The notes: generated by a model from the sequence alone, not told the origin. A stretch of 60,769 bases of DNA from Niveispirillum sp. (GCF_017996735.1 NZ_JAGOGJ010000029.1:1-60769); one strand, 5' to 3'. Counted from the first letter of the stretch, positions 36,222 through 45,413 are shown. Program-made: numbers and translations.

Positions 36222-36605
36222 GTGTCCTTGAACATTCAGGTGCTGGTTGTCGACGATTACGCGACGATGCGGCGTATCATCAGGAACCTGCTCACCCAGA
36301 TCGGGTTCACGAAGATCGACGAAGCGGCCGATGGCGCTGAGGCGCTGTCCAAGCTGCGCTCTTCGGCCTTTGGTCTTGTGATTTCCGACTGGAACATGGA
36401 GCCGATGACCGGCCTGCAGCTTCTGAAGGAAGTGCGCGCCGACGTTCGTCTGAAGGCCACGCCCTTCATAATGGTGACCGCCGAATCGAAGACGGAAAAC
36501 GTCATCGCGGCGAAGGAAGCCGGCGTGAACAACTACATCGTCAAGCCTTTCAACGCCGACACGTTGAAGAAAAAGATCGAAAGCGTCCTGGGCGCTTTGG
36601 GCTGA
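36222..36605 (+). CDS. cheY: CheY-like chemotaxis response regulator
   Basis: 127 residues from GTG at 36222; TTG at 36228 is an alternative, and an ATG at 36168 would add an unlikely N-terminus. It is a single receiver domain: VLVVDDYATMRRIIRNLL (acidic pocket), ISDWNMEPMTGLQLL with the phospho-acceptor Asp, VTAES and NYIVKPF with the Thr and Lys switch residues. Without an output domain and next to cheZ it should be the motor-binding CheY. The two genes are 6 bases apart. Confidence 0.9.
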   Translation: MSLNIQVLVVDDYATMRRIIRNLLTQIGFTKIDEAADGAEALSKLRSSAFGLVISDWNMEPMTGLQLLKEVRADVRLKATPFIMVTAESKTENVIAAKEAGVNNYIVKPFNADTLKKKIESVLGALG

Positions 36606-36611
36606 TCCGCC

Positions 36612-37502
36612 GTGTCAGAACCGATCTTCGATCTCACCGACAATGATTATGACGAGATCGAGGACGCGTTGATGTCCAGTCCGCGCGGCCGCGCGTTTTT
36701 GCGCGCCCGCGACCGGCGAAACCGGGTGGTGGCGGTGGACGATGTCCGCCGCCTGATCCGCGATCATCGCGACCATCCGGAAGTTGATCCCAAGTCCCAT
36801 ATCAAGGTTCTGCGGCGCGAATTGCAGGACCTCTCCTCCCATATCGCGGAAACACGACGCGAAATTGCCGCGCTGAAGCCTGATGACCCGTCGGCGAACC
36901 GCATCATGCGCGCGACGGAGGAGCTGGACGCCATCCTGCAATCCACCGAGCATGCGACCACCGAAATCCTGAACGGTTCGGAACGTATTCAGTCGGTTGC
37001 CGACCGGTTGCGCAAGGACCGCCCCGACCTCGCCCAGATTCTGGACAACGAGGTGACGGAGATCATGACGGCCTGTTCCTTCCAGGACATCACGGGCCAG
37101 CGCATGACCAAGGTGGTGAACACGCTGCGCTATATCGAGCGGCGCGTGCATGCCATGATCCAGATCTGGGGTCTGGAGAATCTGGACGAGGCGGAGATGC
37201 AGGCCGCCCTCGCCAACGAACCCAAGGACACGCGCCCCGACGCGCACCTGATGAACGGCCCGCCATTGAAGGGGGCCATCAATCAGGACGCCGTCGACAT
37301 GCTGTTGTCGGGTGCGGCGGCGGCCCGTGCGGCGGCCGACGATCCCTTGGCGCCGCAGCCCGTGGAAAGCCAGAGCCCCCCGCCATCTCCCCCACCGCCG
37401 CCGCCAGCGCCCGCAAAGCCGGCTGCACGGGTTGAGGAGGAAGATGGCCCCACCGGTGGCCCCGCCCTGTCACAATCGGCTGTGGACGATCTGTTCCCCT
37501 GA
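36612..37502 (+). CDS. cheZ: CheZ-type CheY-P phosphatase with two CheY-binding-like peptides
   Basis: 296 residues from GTG at 36612. The helical core contains IMTACSFQDITGQRMTKVV, in which the Asp and Gln correspond to the catalytic pair of E. coli CheZ (FQDLTGQ). A Pro-rich linker follows. Two similar short motifs flank it: INQDAVDMLLSG (about residue 224) and LSQSAVDDLFP at the very C-terminus. Both resemble CheZ C-terminal and FliM N-terminal CheY-P binding peptides. The protein should dephosphorylate CheY-P at the pole or motor. Confidence 0.9.
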   Translation: MSEPIFDLTDNDYDEIEDALMSSPRGRAFLRARDRRNRVVAVDDVRRLIRDHRDHPEVDPKSHIKVLRRELQDLSSHIAETRREIAALKPDDPSANRIMRATEELDAILQSTEHATTEILNGSERIQSVADRLRKDRPDLAQILDNEVTEIMTACSFQDITGQRMTKVVNTLRYIERRVHAMIQIWGLENLDEAEMQAALANEPKDTRPDAHLMNGPPLKGAINQDAVDMLLSGAAAARAAADDPLAPQPVESQSPPPSPPPPPPAPAKPAARVEEEDGPTGGPALSQSAVDDLFP

Positions 37503-37514
37503 AGAAGGGGCGGT

Positions 37515-38207
37515 TCAGCAATCCACCTCGTGCCGCAGGCTTTTGCGCCAGCGTGCCCGCAATTGTGCCGGGCGTTCGGGATAACGCTCCCCCGTGAAAT
37601 CGGCGCGCACCACCCGGTCCGTGCGGAAATGCCGGAAATCACCGCGCAGCTCGCACCAGGCGGCCAATGTGCGGGCATTGTCGAAATACGCGATCAGGAC
37701 AGGCCAGACGCAGCGTTCCGTTTCCCGCCCCCTTTCGTCACTGTAGGTCAGACGCAGGCGGTGCCCGGCATGGATGGCCGTGCGCAGGGCCACCATGTCG
37801 ATACTGTCGGCAACGGCGTGCAATCGCGGCGGGGCAACGCCGGCCGGCCGCTGCACCACGGGGCGCAGGTCCTCCGGCACCGCTGCCTCTATCTTGGCCA
37901 TCAAATCGGCAGCAGCCCGGGCCAGCACGGGGTCGCCCTGACGCGACACCCATTGCGCGCCCAGCATCGCCACCTCGATCTCATCGGGTGTCAGCATGAG
38001 GGGTGGCATGTCGAAGCCGCCTTCCAGCATGTAGCCCACCCCCGCCTCCCCCCGGATCGGCACGCGCTGGCCCATCAGGGTGGCGATGTCGCGATAGATG
38101 GAGCGTTTGGAGGTTTCAAGTTCCGCCGCGATGGCGTCCGCCGTCACCGGCCGAGGTGCCCGCCGCAGGATCTGAATGATCTGGAACAACCGGTCCGCCC
38201 GCCGCAT
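37515..38207 (-). CDS. HTH-WYL transcriptional regulator (YafY-like)
   Basis: 230 residues from ATG at 38205-38207, which has GGGGAAGG upstream; ATG at 38225 is an alternative. RRADRLFQIIQILRRAPRPVTADAIA and TSKRSIYRDIATLM form the N-terminal winged helix, and the WYL part includes RLTYSDERGRETERCVWPVL and RTLAAWCELRGDFRHFRTDRV. WYL regulators bind nucleic-acid-derived or other ligands. It is divergent from the adjacent GST-like gene, which it probably controls. Confidence 0.85.
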   Translation of the reverse strand: MRRADRLFQIIQILRRAPRPVTADAIAAELETSKRSIYRDIATLMGQRVPIRGEAGVGYMLEGGFDMPPLMLTPDEIEVAMLGAQWVSRQGDPVLARAAADLMAKIEAAVPEDLRPVVQRPAGVAPPRLHAVADSIDMVALRTAIHAGHRLRLTYSDERGRETERCVWPVLIAYFDNARTLAAWCELRGDFRHFRTDRVVRADFTGERYPERPAQLRARWRKSLRHEVDC

Positions 38208-38309
38208 CACCCTTCCCCGCACCATTTTTCGTCATGCTGCTGACAGTAGGGTGGCAGCAGGGTTTGTGTAAACCCAAGCCCATCAACCCTCACCATGATG
38301 GAGCTTCCG

Positions 38310-39044
38310 ATGATCAAGCTGCATGCTTTCGGCCCCGCCTTCGGCCTTCCCGATCCCAGCCCCTATATCACCAAGACGGAAGTGCAAATGCGCATGGCCG
38401 GGCTGGCTTATGAGAAGGTGAAGGGCGATCTGGAAAAGACGCCCAAGCACAAGCTGCCCATCATCGAGGATGACGGCCAGATCGTGGCCGACAGCACCTT
38501 TATCCGCGCCCATATCGAACGGACACGCGGTATCGACCTGGACAAGGGGCTTTCCTTGCGGGAGCGGGCAGAAGCCTGGGCCATCGAACGTATGCTGGAG
38601 GATCATCTCTGCTGGGCCGTGGTCCATGAACGCTGGATGGATGACGCCAACTTCCAGAAAGGCCCGTCCCTGTTCTTCCAGGCAGCGCCAGAGCATCTGC
38701 GTGACGCCATCATCAAGGACGTGCGCGCCCGCGTGGCCGTCAATATGCAGGCCCATGGCATCGGCCGGCATAACGGGGCCGAACGGCTGGATCTGGCCAG
38801 CCGGTCGCTGACGGCGCTGGCGGTTCTGCTGGGCGACAAGCCCTTCCTGATGGGCGACCGGCCAACCGGCGTGGACGCCTTCGCCTTTGCCATCCTGGCC
38901 GGCGCCCTGGTCCCGATCTTCGACACGCCGCTGCGTCAGGCGGTGGAGGCGCACGGCGCGTTCGTGCCTTATGTGCAGCGTATGGCGGCGCGGTTCTATC
39001 CCGAGCATGCTTGGTGGTGGAATCGGGCGGCCGTGGCCGCCTGA
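38310..39044 (+). CDS. Glutathione S-transferase-like protein
   Basis: 244 residues from ATG at 38310, with GGAG 7 bases upstream; an ATG at 38295 is in frame. It has an N-terminal thioredoxin-like half (MRMAGLAYEKVKGDLEKTPKHKLPIIEDDGQIVADSTFI, shown here only to mark the conserved KLPIIED and ADS motifs) and a C-terminal helical half (PFLMGDRPTGVDAFAFAILAG). This is the failed-axon-connections/GST-like fold. The reaction is unknown; detoxification or thiol transfer is likely. The paired divergent WYL regulator is a common arrangement. Confidence 0.83.
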   Translation: MIKLHAFGPAFGLPDPSPYITKTEVQMRMAGLAYEKVKGDLEKTPKHKLPIIEDDGQIVADSTFIRAHIERTRGIDLDKGLSLRERAEAWAIERMLEDHLCWAVVHERWMDDANFQKGPSLFFQAAPEHLRDAIIKDVRARVAVNMQAHGIGRHNGAERLDLASRSLTALAVLLGDKPFLMGDRPTGVDAFAFAILAGALVPIFDTPLRQAVEAHGAFVPYVQRMAARFYPEHAWWWNRAAVAA

Positions 39045-40055
39045 TCACTCCCCGTCGCGCACCCGCCGCCATTTCACGACATTGCGGTTATGATCGTCCA
39101 GCGTCTCGGCAAACGCGTGACCACCGGTACCGTCCGCCACGAAGTAGAGATAGCGGTGGGTTTCGGGCTTCAGCACAGCCTGCAAAGACAGAAACCCGGG
39201 ATTGGCGATGGGACCCGGCGGCAGGCCCGGCACCACATAGGTGTTATAGGGCGATTCAAGCTTCCAGTCGGCGCGGGTCAGGTCGCGGTCGATCTGTCCG
39301 CGCCCGTCCGACAGGGCATAGATGATGGTGGGATCGGATTGCAGCCGCATGCCGATGCGCAGGCGGTTCACGAACACACCCGCCACACGCGGCCGTTCCG
39401 CCGCCACGCCGGTCTCCTTCTCCACGATGGAGGCCAGGATGACGGCTTCCCGCTTCGATTTCAGCGGCAGGTCCGGCGCGCGCTCCGCCCATAGCCGATC
39501 CAGCGCATCGGCCATGTCCGCTGACATACGGGCCAGGACATCGGCCCGCGCATCGTCGCGCAGATATTGATAGGTCTCGGGCAGCAGGGTGCCGTCGGCC
39601 GGGATGGCGGTGACGTCGCCGGACAGGTTTGTCTCCGCCCGCAACCGCTCCACGATCTGCCAACTGGTCAGTCCCTCTGGCACCGTCACCCGGTGGACAA
39701 TGACCTTGCCCGAGATGATCAGGTCCAGCGCTGCCTTCAGGCTGATGCCGCCGGTGAACAGATATTCCCCGGCCCGCAGCTTTGCGCCATCACCGCGCAG
39801 ACGTGAGGCGATGACCAGTTCCAGCGGGTGGCCGATCACGCCCGCATCCGCCAGGCGCTGGGCAATCCCCTGCACGCCGGTGCCACGCGGGATGACGACG
39901 GCCGTGTCGGCCGTCAACGGCCCCTGCCCCATATAGCGCTGCCAGCCCAGCCAGACCCCGCCGGCCGTCCCCAGCATGCCGAAACAAAGCAACGCCGCCG
40001 TCAGCCGAAGCCAACGGCGGCGTGGTCTTGTCTGGTTTTCCGGCTGCGCGCTCAC
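39045..40055 (-). CDS. mltG: Endolytic murein transglycosylase
   Basis: 336 residues. A basic N-terminus and one membrane helix (LTAALLCFGMLGTAGGVWLGW) precede a LysM-like region and the YceG domain. LASIVEKETGVAAERPRVAGVF has the catalytic Glu, and LQSDPTIIYAL and SPYNTYVVPGLPPGPIANPG are family signatures. MltG cuts nascent peptidoglycan glycan strands. It lies 8 bases after fabF, an order common in alphaproteobacteria. Confidence 0.94.
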   Translation of the reverse strand: MSAQPENQTRPRRRWLRLTAALLCFGMLGTAGGVWLGWQRYMGQGPLTADTAVVIPRGTGVQGIAQRLADAGVIGHPLELVIASRLRGDGAKLRAGEYLFTGGISLKAALDLIISGKVIVHRVTVPEGLTSWQIVERLRAETNLSGDVTAIPADGTLLPETYQYLRDDARADVLARMSADMADALDRLWAERAPDLPLKSKREAVILASIVEKETGVAAERPRVAGVFVNRLRIGMRLQSDPTIIYALSDGRGQIDRDLTRADWKLESPYNTYVVPGLPPGPIANPGFLSLQAVLKPETHRYLYFVADGTGGHAFAETLDDHNRNVVKWRRVRDGE

Positions 40056-40063
40056 GCTGGGGT

Positions 40064-41329
40064 TCAGGACAGGGCCTTGAACACCAGCGAGGCGTTGGTG
40101 CCGCCAAAGCCGAAGCTGTTGGACAGGGCGGCGCGGACCTTGCGTTCCCTCGCCACCTTCGGCACCAGATCGGCACCTTCCGTCCCATCATCCGGATTGT
40201 CCAGGTTCAGAGTCGGGGGAACGATCTGATCGCGGATGGACAGAACCGAGTAGATGGCCTCGACCGCGCCGGCGGCACCCAGCAGGTGCCCGATGGCCGA
40301 CTTGGTCGACGACATGGAGGCGCCGGCCAGATCATTGCCGAACAGCCGCTTCACGGCTCCCAGTTCGATTAGGTCGCCCAGCGGCGTGGAAGTGCCGTGC
40401 GCGTTGATGTAATCCACATCTTCGGGGTTCAGCCCGGCACGCTTCATCGCCATGCGCATGGACCGGAAGCCGCCATTGCCGTCTTCCGACGGGGACGTGA
40501 TGTGATAGGCATCGCCCGACAGGCCGTAACCGACCACTTCGGCGTAAATCTTGGCACCACGCTTCTTGGCGTGTTCCAGTTCCTCCAGAACCACGACGCC
40601 GGCCCCTTCACCCATGACGAAGCCGTCGCGGCCCTTGTCATAGGGGCGGCTGCCCTTTTCGGGCGTGTCGTTGTAGCCGGTGGACAGGGCGCGGGCGGCG
40701 GCGAAGCCGGCAATGCCCAGGCGCGAGCAGGCGCCTTCTGCCCCACCGGCAACCATCACGTCGGCATCGTCCAGCGCGATCATGCGCGCGGCGTCGCCGA
40801 TGGAATGGGCGCCCGTGGAACAGGCGGTAACCACGGCGTGGTTCGGGCCCTTGTAGCCATGGTTGATAGAGATATGGCCCGATGCCAGATTGATCAGGCA
40901 GGACGGGATGAAGAAGGGCGAAACCCGGCGCGGACCCTTTTCGGCCAGCACCAGCGAGGTTTCATAAATGCCGGGCAGGCCACCGATGCCGGAGCCGACG
41001 GAAACGCCCGTGCGTTCGAATTCCTCGTCATTGGACGGCTTCCAGCCGCTGTCCTTGATGGCTTCATCCGCCGCCGCGATGGCGAACATGATGAAGTCGT
41101 CCATCTTCTTCTGTTCCTTGGGCGGAATGAAGAGATCGAGGTTCAGCGTGCCGTCGCTGCCGTCGCCGCGCGGCACCTGGCCCGCGATACGACAGGGAAG
41201 ATCGGAGACATCGAAGCCCTGGATGGTGCGAATGCCGGACTGACTCTTGATCAGCCGATCCCAGTTGGTTTGCACCCCGACCCCGAGCGGAGTCACGAGA
41301 CCCATACCGGTGATGACGACGCGGCGCAT
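40064..41329 (-). CDS. fabF: Beta-ketoacyl-ACP synthase II
   Basis: 421 residues from ATG at 41327-41329 (MRRVVITGMGLVTPLG); the longer frame to 41395 is not supported. The active-site Cys lies in VTACSTGAHSIGDA, and the two His in NAHGTSTPLGD and KSAIGHLLGAAGAVEA. It elongates acyl-ACP with malonyl-ACP. It belongs to the fabD-fabG-acpP-fabF-mltG cluster. A 10-bp hairpin lies between acpP and fabF. Confidence 0.96.
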   Translation of the reverse strand: MRRVVITGMGLVTPLGVGVQTNWDRLIKSQSGIRTIQGFDVSDLPCRIAGQVPRGDGSDGTLNLDLFIPPKEQKKMDDFIMFAIAAADEAIKDSGWKPSNDEEFERTGVSVGSGIGGLPGIYETSLVLAEKGPRRVSPFFIPSCLINLASGHISINHGYKGPNHAVVTACSTGAHSIGDAARMIALDDADVMVAGGAEGACSRLGIAGFAAARALSTGYNDTPEKGSRPYDKGRDGFVMGEGAGVVVLEELEHAKKRGAKIYAEVVGYGLSGDAYHITSPSEDGNGGFRSMRMAMKRAGLNPEDVDYINAHGTSTPLGDLIELGAVKRLFGNDLAGASMSSTKSAIGHLLGAAGAVEAIYSVLSIRDQIVPPTLNLDNPDDGTEGADLVPKVARERKVRAALSNSFGFGGTNASLVFKALS

Positions 41330-41424
41330 GTATCCGACCTGTAGATGTGAAGACGAAGACGGGTGACGGCCTGAACCGAAGCCCGGGAAAGACATAGGGA
41401 CGCCACGGCGGGTTTGCCAGGAGC

Positions 41425-41448
41425 GGGACCGGCCCCAGGGCCGATCCC
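41425..41448 (-). terminator. Hairpin between acpP and fabF (no U-tract)
   Basis: GGGATCGGCC pairs with GGCCGGTCCC (10 bp, one G-U) around a 4-base loop, 21 bases past the acpP stop. There is no T-run, so it may stabilise the abundant acpP mRNA or partly reduce fabF expression rather than end transcription. Confidence 0.45.
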
Positions 41449-41468
41449 GTCCATCCCACCGTTGGGGA

Positions 41469-41705
<237 letters not shown>

Positions 41706-41912
41706 TTATTTGACCTTTCAGGATTTTCCGGTGGGACCGGCCGGAGCCGGTTGTTAAGGGCCATCGCGGGACACTGGAACAAGCAGATTCCTTGCCCGGC
41801 CCGCGACGCCGGTCAGGAAAGAGCCGTCATCTATCATGAACAGCGGCCCCTGACCAGCATTCGCAGCAGGTGGCACCGGCGGAACCTTATGGCACCACCA
41901 ATGCCCCGGCAT

Positions 41913-42653
41913 TCAGATCATCGCCATACCGCCATTCACATGCAGCGTCTGGCCCGTGACATAGGATGCCTCGGTGGATGTCAGATACAGCACGGCGGCG
42001 GCGATGTCATCGGGTGTACCCAGGCGGCCGGCGGGAATGCGGCTGTTCATCGCCTCCTTCTGGGCGTCGTTCAGGACGTCGGTCATGGCCGTGGCAATCA
42101 TGCCGGGCGCCACCGTATTCACGGTGATGCCGCGCGTCGCCACCTCCTGGGCCAGCGCCTTGGACATGCCGATCATGCCGGCCTTGCTGGCCGCATAGTT
42201 CACCTGACCGGGATTGCCGGTGACACCGACGACGGAGGTGATGCCGATGATGCGGCCCCAGCGGCGCTTCATCATGCCCTTCACGGCGGCGCGGGCCAGA
42301 CGGAAGCCGGCCGTCAGGTTCACATTGATGACGCTGTCCCAGTCATCATCCTTCATGCGCAGGATCAGGCCGTCGCGCGTCAGGCCGGCATTGTTGACCA
42401 GGATATCAACCGTGCCACCCAGCGCGACCTCGGCCTTCTTGAACAGATCCTCCACCTGCGTGGGATCGGACAGGTTGGCGGGCACAACCACCGCGCCTTC
42501 CCCCAGTTCGGCGGCCAGCGCTTCCAGCGCCTCCACCTTGGTCCCGTGCAGGGCCACCTTGGCGCCCTTGGCATGCAGGGTACGGGCGATGGCGGCGCCG
42601 ATGCCGCCTGATGCACCCGTGACCAGGGCTGTCTTGCCGCTCAGGTCGAACAT
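41913..42653 (-). CDS. fabG: 3-oxoacyl-ACP reductase
   Basis: 246-residue short-chain dehydrogenase. The cofactor motif is TGASGGIGAAIARTL, NNAGLTRDG is the NNAG motif, and ITSVVGVTGNPGQVNYAASKAG contains the Ser-Tyr-x-x-x-Lys active site. It reduces 3-oxoacyl-ACP with NADPH. It lies 28 bases after fabD. Confidence 0.96.
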   Translation of the reverse strand: MFDLSGKTALVTGASGGIGAAIARTLHAKGAKVALHGTKVEALEALAAELGEGAVVVPANLSDPTQVEDLFKKAEVALGGTVDILVNNAGLTRDGLILRMKDDDWDSVINVNLTAGFRLARAAVKGMMKRRWGRIIGITSVVGVTGNPGQVNYAASKAGMIGMSKALAQEVATRGITVNTVAPGMIATAMTDVLNDAQKEAMNSRIPAGRLGTPDDIAAAVLYLTSTEASYVTGQTLHVNGGMAMI

Positions 42654-42681
42654 GGAAAACCTCCAGATATGAAAAGGCGGA

Positions 42682-43617
42682 TCAGCCCAGGGTAAAGGCG
42701 TCGATATCGGCCGGCAGGCCGACGGAACTGGCGACCAGTTCCTTGTCGATACGCTTCACCAGACCGGCCAGCACCTTGCCGGCACCCAGTTCGACCAGTT
42801 CCGTGACGCCCTGTTCCTTCATGAACAGCACGCTTTCACGCCAACGGACGGCCCCCGTGACCTGTTCCACCAGCAGGCGGCGGATGGTCTCCGGATCGGT
42901 CACGGCCGACGCGGTCACATTGGCGACAAGGGGGGCGACCGGGGAAACGATGGATGTCGCGGCCAGCGCCTCTGCCATGGCATCGGCGGCCGGCTGCATC
43001 AGCGGGCAATGGAAGGGGGCGGACACGGGCAGCAGCATGGCGCGCTTGAACCCGCGCTCCGCCGCGATCTTGATGGCCCGTTCCACGGCCTCCTTATGGC
43101 CGGACACCACCACCTGACCGGGGGCATTGTCGTTGGCGGCGGTGCAGACCTGGCCCTGGGCTGCCTCTGCCGCGATCTCGCGCGCAGCGTCCAGGTCGGC
43201 ACCCAGGATGGCGGCCATGGCGCCGACACCGACCGGAACGGCCTTCTGCATCGAACGCCCGCGCAGCTTCAGCAGGCGGGCCGTGTCGGACAGGGTGATG
43301 GCACCGGCGGCACACAGGGCCGAATATTCACCCAGGCTGTGGCCGGCGACGAAGGCGGCCTTGGACAGGTCCAGGCCCTTTTCCGTGTGCAGGACACGGG
43401 CAACGGCCACCGATACGGCCATCAGGGCCGGCTGCGCATTCTCGGTAAGGGTCAGATCCTCGCCCGGGCCGTCAAACATCAGGGCGGAGAGCTTTTGCCC
43501 CAAGGCCTCGTCCACCTCGGCGAAAGTATCGCGGACGATAGCAAAACGCTCGGCCAGTTCGCGGCCCATGCCGACGGCCTGGCTGCCCTGGCCGGGAAAG
43601 ACGAAAGCGCGGGTCAT
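42682..43617 (-). CDS. fabD: Malonyl-CoA:ACP transacylase
   Basis: 311 residues from ATG at 43615-43617 (MTRAFVFPGQGSQAVG). FVAGHSLGEYSALCAAG holds the catalytic Ser (GHSLGE), and VSAPFHCPLM the His. It transfers malonyl from CoA to AcpP. It is the first gene of the fatty-acid cluster, behind a good promoter. An upstream in-frame TTG (43632) is possible but less likely. Confidence 0.96.
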   Translation of the reverse strand: MTRAFVFPGQGSQAVGMGRELAERFAIVRDTFAEVDEALGQKLSALMFDGPGEDLTLTENAQPALMAVSVAVARVLHTEKGLDLSKAAFVAGHSLGEYSALCAAGAITLSDTARLLKLRGRSMQKAVPVGVGAMAAILGADLDAAREIAAEAAQGQVCTAANDNAPGQVVVSGHKEAVERAIKIAAERGFKRAMLLPVSAPFHCPLMQPAADAMAEALAATSIVSPVAPLVANVTASAVTDPETIRRLLVEQVTGAVRWRESVLFMKEQGVTELVELGAGKVLAGLVKRIDKELVASSVGLPADIDAFTLG

Positions 43618-43648
43618 GGATAAGTCCTGCAATAAATCCGATGCGGCC

Positions 43649-43676
43649 TTGATACAGCGGCGAATGGCCCTGTCAA
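43649..43676 (-). promoter_or_regulatory. fabD operon promoter
   Basis: On the minus strand a perfect TTGACA (43671-43676) and TATCAA (43649-43654) are separated by 16 bases. They lie about 32 bases before the fabD ATG. This is a strong sigma-70 candidate. Confidence 0.6.
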
Positions 43677-43852
43677 GCCATCCGGACCGTCGGGACAGGC
43701 GGCAAACGACATGACGATTACGGCAGGTTCCCCTAAGCCGATGGAAATATTGGAGATGACTGCCACATGCCGGCCCGGTGTCTCTGAACGGATCGAAGCG
43801 CGATACGGCGTGTCAAGGACGCCCACCCATCCGGAATCGAGTCCGTCGGCAC

Positions 43853-43881
43853 TTCTTGCGATCACCGGCCACCCCTATAAT
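43853..43881 (+). promoter_or_regulatory. Candidate promoter with consensus TATAAT
   Basis: A perfect TATAAT at 43876-43881 lies 82 bases before the periplasmic protein gene. The -35 is weak: TTCTTG at 43853-43858 with a 17-base spacer, or TTGCGA at a too-short 14 bases. Confidence 0.4.
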
Positions 43882-43962
43882 GTCGGCGTTCCTGCCCGCG
43901 TGGCGGCGGGATATGGCACGGAACGGACCGCCAAACATCCGGAAGGGCATCCAGCAGGCTGC

Positions 43963-44745
43963 ATGATGAAAAGGTTTGATCGGTGTCGTCTCGTGGCCCT
44001 GCTTGCAGGGGTCCTTCTGGCTGCACCGCTGCCCGTCGTCCGGGCCGGAGAAATGGTGATCTATGGTGTGGAAGAGGCCTCACCCGTCACCTTGATGATC
44101 TCCACCTCCCCCACCACGCTGGACACGCACGGCATCCCGCAACCGGCACTGGGGCGATGGCTGGCCCATATCGCGGATAAGGCCCAGGTCCGGCTGACGA
44201 TCCGTCCCTTCACCGGCACCGTCCGGCTGGAGGATCGGATGCGCGAACCCGACACCTGTGCGCTGGGCTATGCGCGCCTGCCCTCCCGCGAGGATACGGT
44301 GCATTGGCTGTACGAGGTGAAGCGGGACCGCATGGTCTTCGTGACGCGTCAGGCCGATAATTTCAGCGGCACTCTGGCCGACCTGCTGAAACTGGCCGGG
44401 GGCAAGCTGGCCGCGCCCAGCGGCGTCTATCGCACCATCCTGGAAAACCGGGGCATCCGCCATACCGTCATCGATGACCAACGGCAGTTGGCGCGAATGG
44501 TCGATGCGGGCGATCCGCGGTTCGGGCTGCTGATCGGCGGCTCCCTGGCATCACCGGAGATCAAGGCGCTTAATCTCCGCGTCGTGGCGGAACTGCCGGA
44601 ACAGGGGTTCTGGCTGGCCTGTTCGCGTGATATGCCGGACGCCGTCCTGGAACGGATCGGCACGACGCTGCACTCCCCCGCGTCCGAACAGTTGCATCGG
44701 GAAACCATGACCACCTTGCTGCCGGCCCTGGCCACCGATCCCTGA
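43963..44745 (+). CDS. Periplasmic substrate-binding-protein-like protein
   Basis: 260 residues from ATG at 43963. The N-terminus (MMKRFDRCRLVALLAGVLLA with a following APLPVVRAG) is a signal peptide. The mature protein has the two-lobed pattern of family-3 solute-binding proteins: PALGRWLAHIADKAQVRLTI early, CALGYARLPSREDTVHWLYE as the first crossover and LADLLKLAGGKLAAPSGVYRTIL as the second lobe. No transporter genes are adjacent, so it may be a sensor-type or orphan binding protein. The ligand is unknown. Confidence 0.7.
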   Translation: MMKRFDRCRLVALLAGVLLAAPLPVVRAGEMVIYGVEEASPVTLMISTSPTTLDTHGIPQPALGRWLAHIADKAQVRLTIRPFTGTVRLEDRMREPDTCALGYARLPSREDTVHWLYEVKRDRMVFVTRQADNFSGTLADLLKLAGGKLAAPSGVYRTILENRGIRHTVIDDQRQLARMVDAGDPRFGLLIGGSLASPEIKALNLRVVAELPEQGFWLACSRDMPDAVLERIGTTLHSPASEQLHRETMTTLLPALATDP

Positions 44746-44802
44746 TCACGGCCCATGCGGCACCGGCACCCCGCCCATGCCGGCCCGAACCCGCGCCTCC
44801 CC

Positions 44803-44830
44803 TTGCGTGTGCGGCCGCATTCTGTATAGT
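44803..44830 (+). promoter_or_regulatory. rpsF operon promoter
   Basis: TTGCGT (44803-44808) and TATAGT (44825-44830), 16 bases apart, lie about 115 bases before rpsF. The leader of about 105 bases is long enough for ribosomal-protein autoregulation, and S6:S18 are known to regulate such leaders in some bacteria. I did not identify that structure here. Confidence 0.5.
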
Positions 44831-44945
44831 GCGCGCCTTCCGAAACCCCGCCGGTGCTTGGCCAAGGCGCCGGCTAGGACCGTGCGGCTGACCTGGAACC
44901 TGTTCCGGACACAGCGGCGGACCATCAATAGCCATGGGGAGTTTT

Positions 44946-45413
44946 ATGGCACTTTACGAAACCATCCTGATTTTCCGTCAGGACATCTCCTCGACTCAGG
45001 TTGAAACCCTGACCGAGACCTTCAGCAACATCCTGAAGGAACAGGGCGGCTCCGTCGTCAAGACCGAGCAGTGGGGTCTGAAGACCCTGACCTACCGGAT
45101 CAAGAAGAACCGCAAGGGTCATTATGTCTATCTCGGCCTGGACGCCTCCGCGGCGGCCGTTGCCGAAATGGAACGTAACCTGTCGATCAACGAAGACGTG
45201 CTGCGCGTCATGACCGTCAAGGTCGAAAAGATCGATGAAGGCCAGACCGCCATGCTCGCCAACAAGGGCGAGCGCGCAGAGCGTGGCCCCCGCGGTGGCT
45301 TCGGCGACCGTGGCCCCCGTCGTGAATTTGGCGACCGTGGTCCGCGCGAGGGCGGCTTCAGCCGTGGCCCGCGTCGTGACGCCGCCGTGGAAGGTGAAGG
45401 AGATCGCGCATGA
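44946..45413 (+). CDS. rpsF: 30S ribosomal protein S6 with RG-rich tail
   Basis: 155 residues from ATG at 44946 ([15 protein letters not shown]). The S6 fold is complete by about residue 105 ([35 protein letters not shown]). The remaining 45 residues are an Arg/Gly tail with repeated GDRGPR units ([19 protein letters not shown]). Such tails occur in alphaproteobacterial S6 but vary in length. The stop overlaps the rpsR ATG (ATGA). Confidence 0.96.
   Translation: MALYETILIFRQDISSTQVETLTETFSNILKEQGGSVVKTEQWGLKTLTYRIKKNRKGHYVYLGLDASAAAVAEMERNLSINEDVLRVMTVKVEKIDEGQTAMLANKGERAERGPRGGFGDRGPRREFGDRGPREGGFSRGPRRDAAVEGEGDRA

Larger units (their letters stand above)
43618..43962. other. 345-base divergent region between fabD and a periplasmic protein gene
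   Basis: No gene is supported. A plus-strand frame is open from 43711 into the next gene, but its 84-residue N-terminal part has no signal or motif and the real signal peptide starts at 43963. The region contains the fabD promoter on the minus strand and a perfect TATAAT on the plus strand. Confidence 0.6.

Noticed and set aside
43711..43962. N-terminal extension of the periplasmic protein gene (84 residues, open frame)
   Set aside because: It has no signal peptide or motif, and a clear signal peptide begins at the ATG at 43963, so translation from upstream is unlikely.
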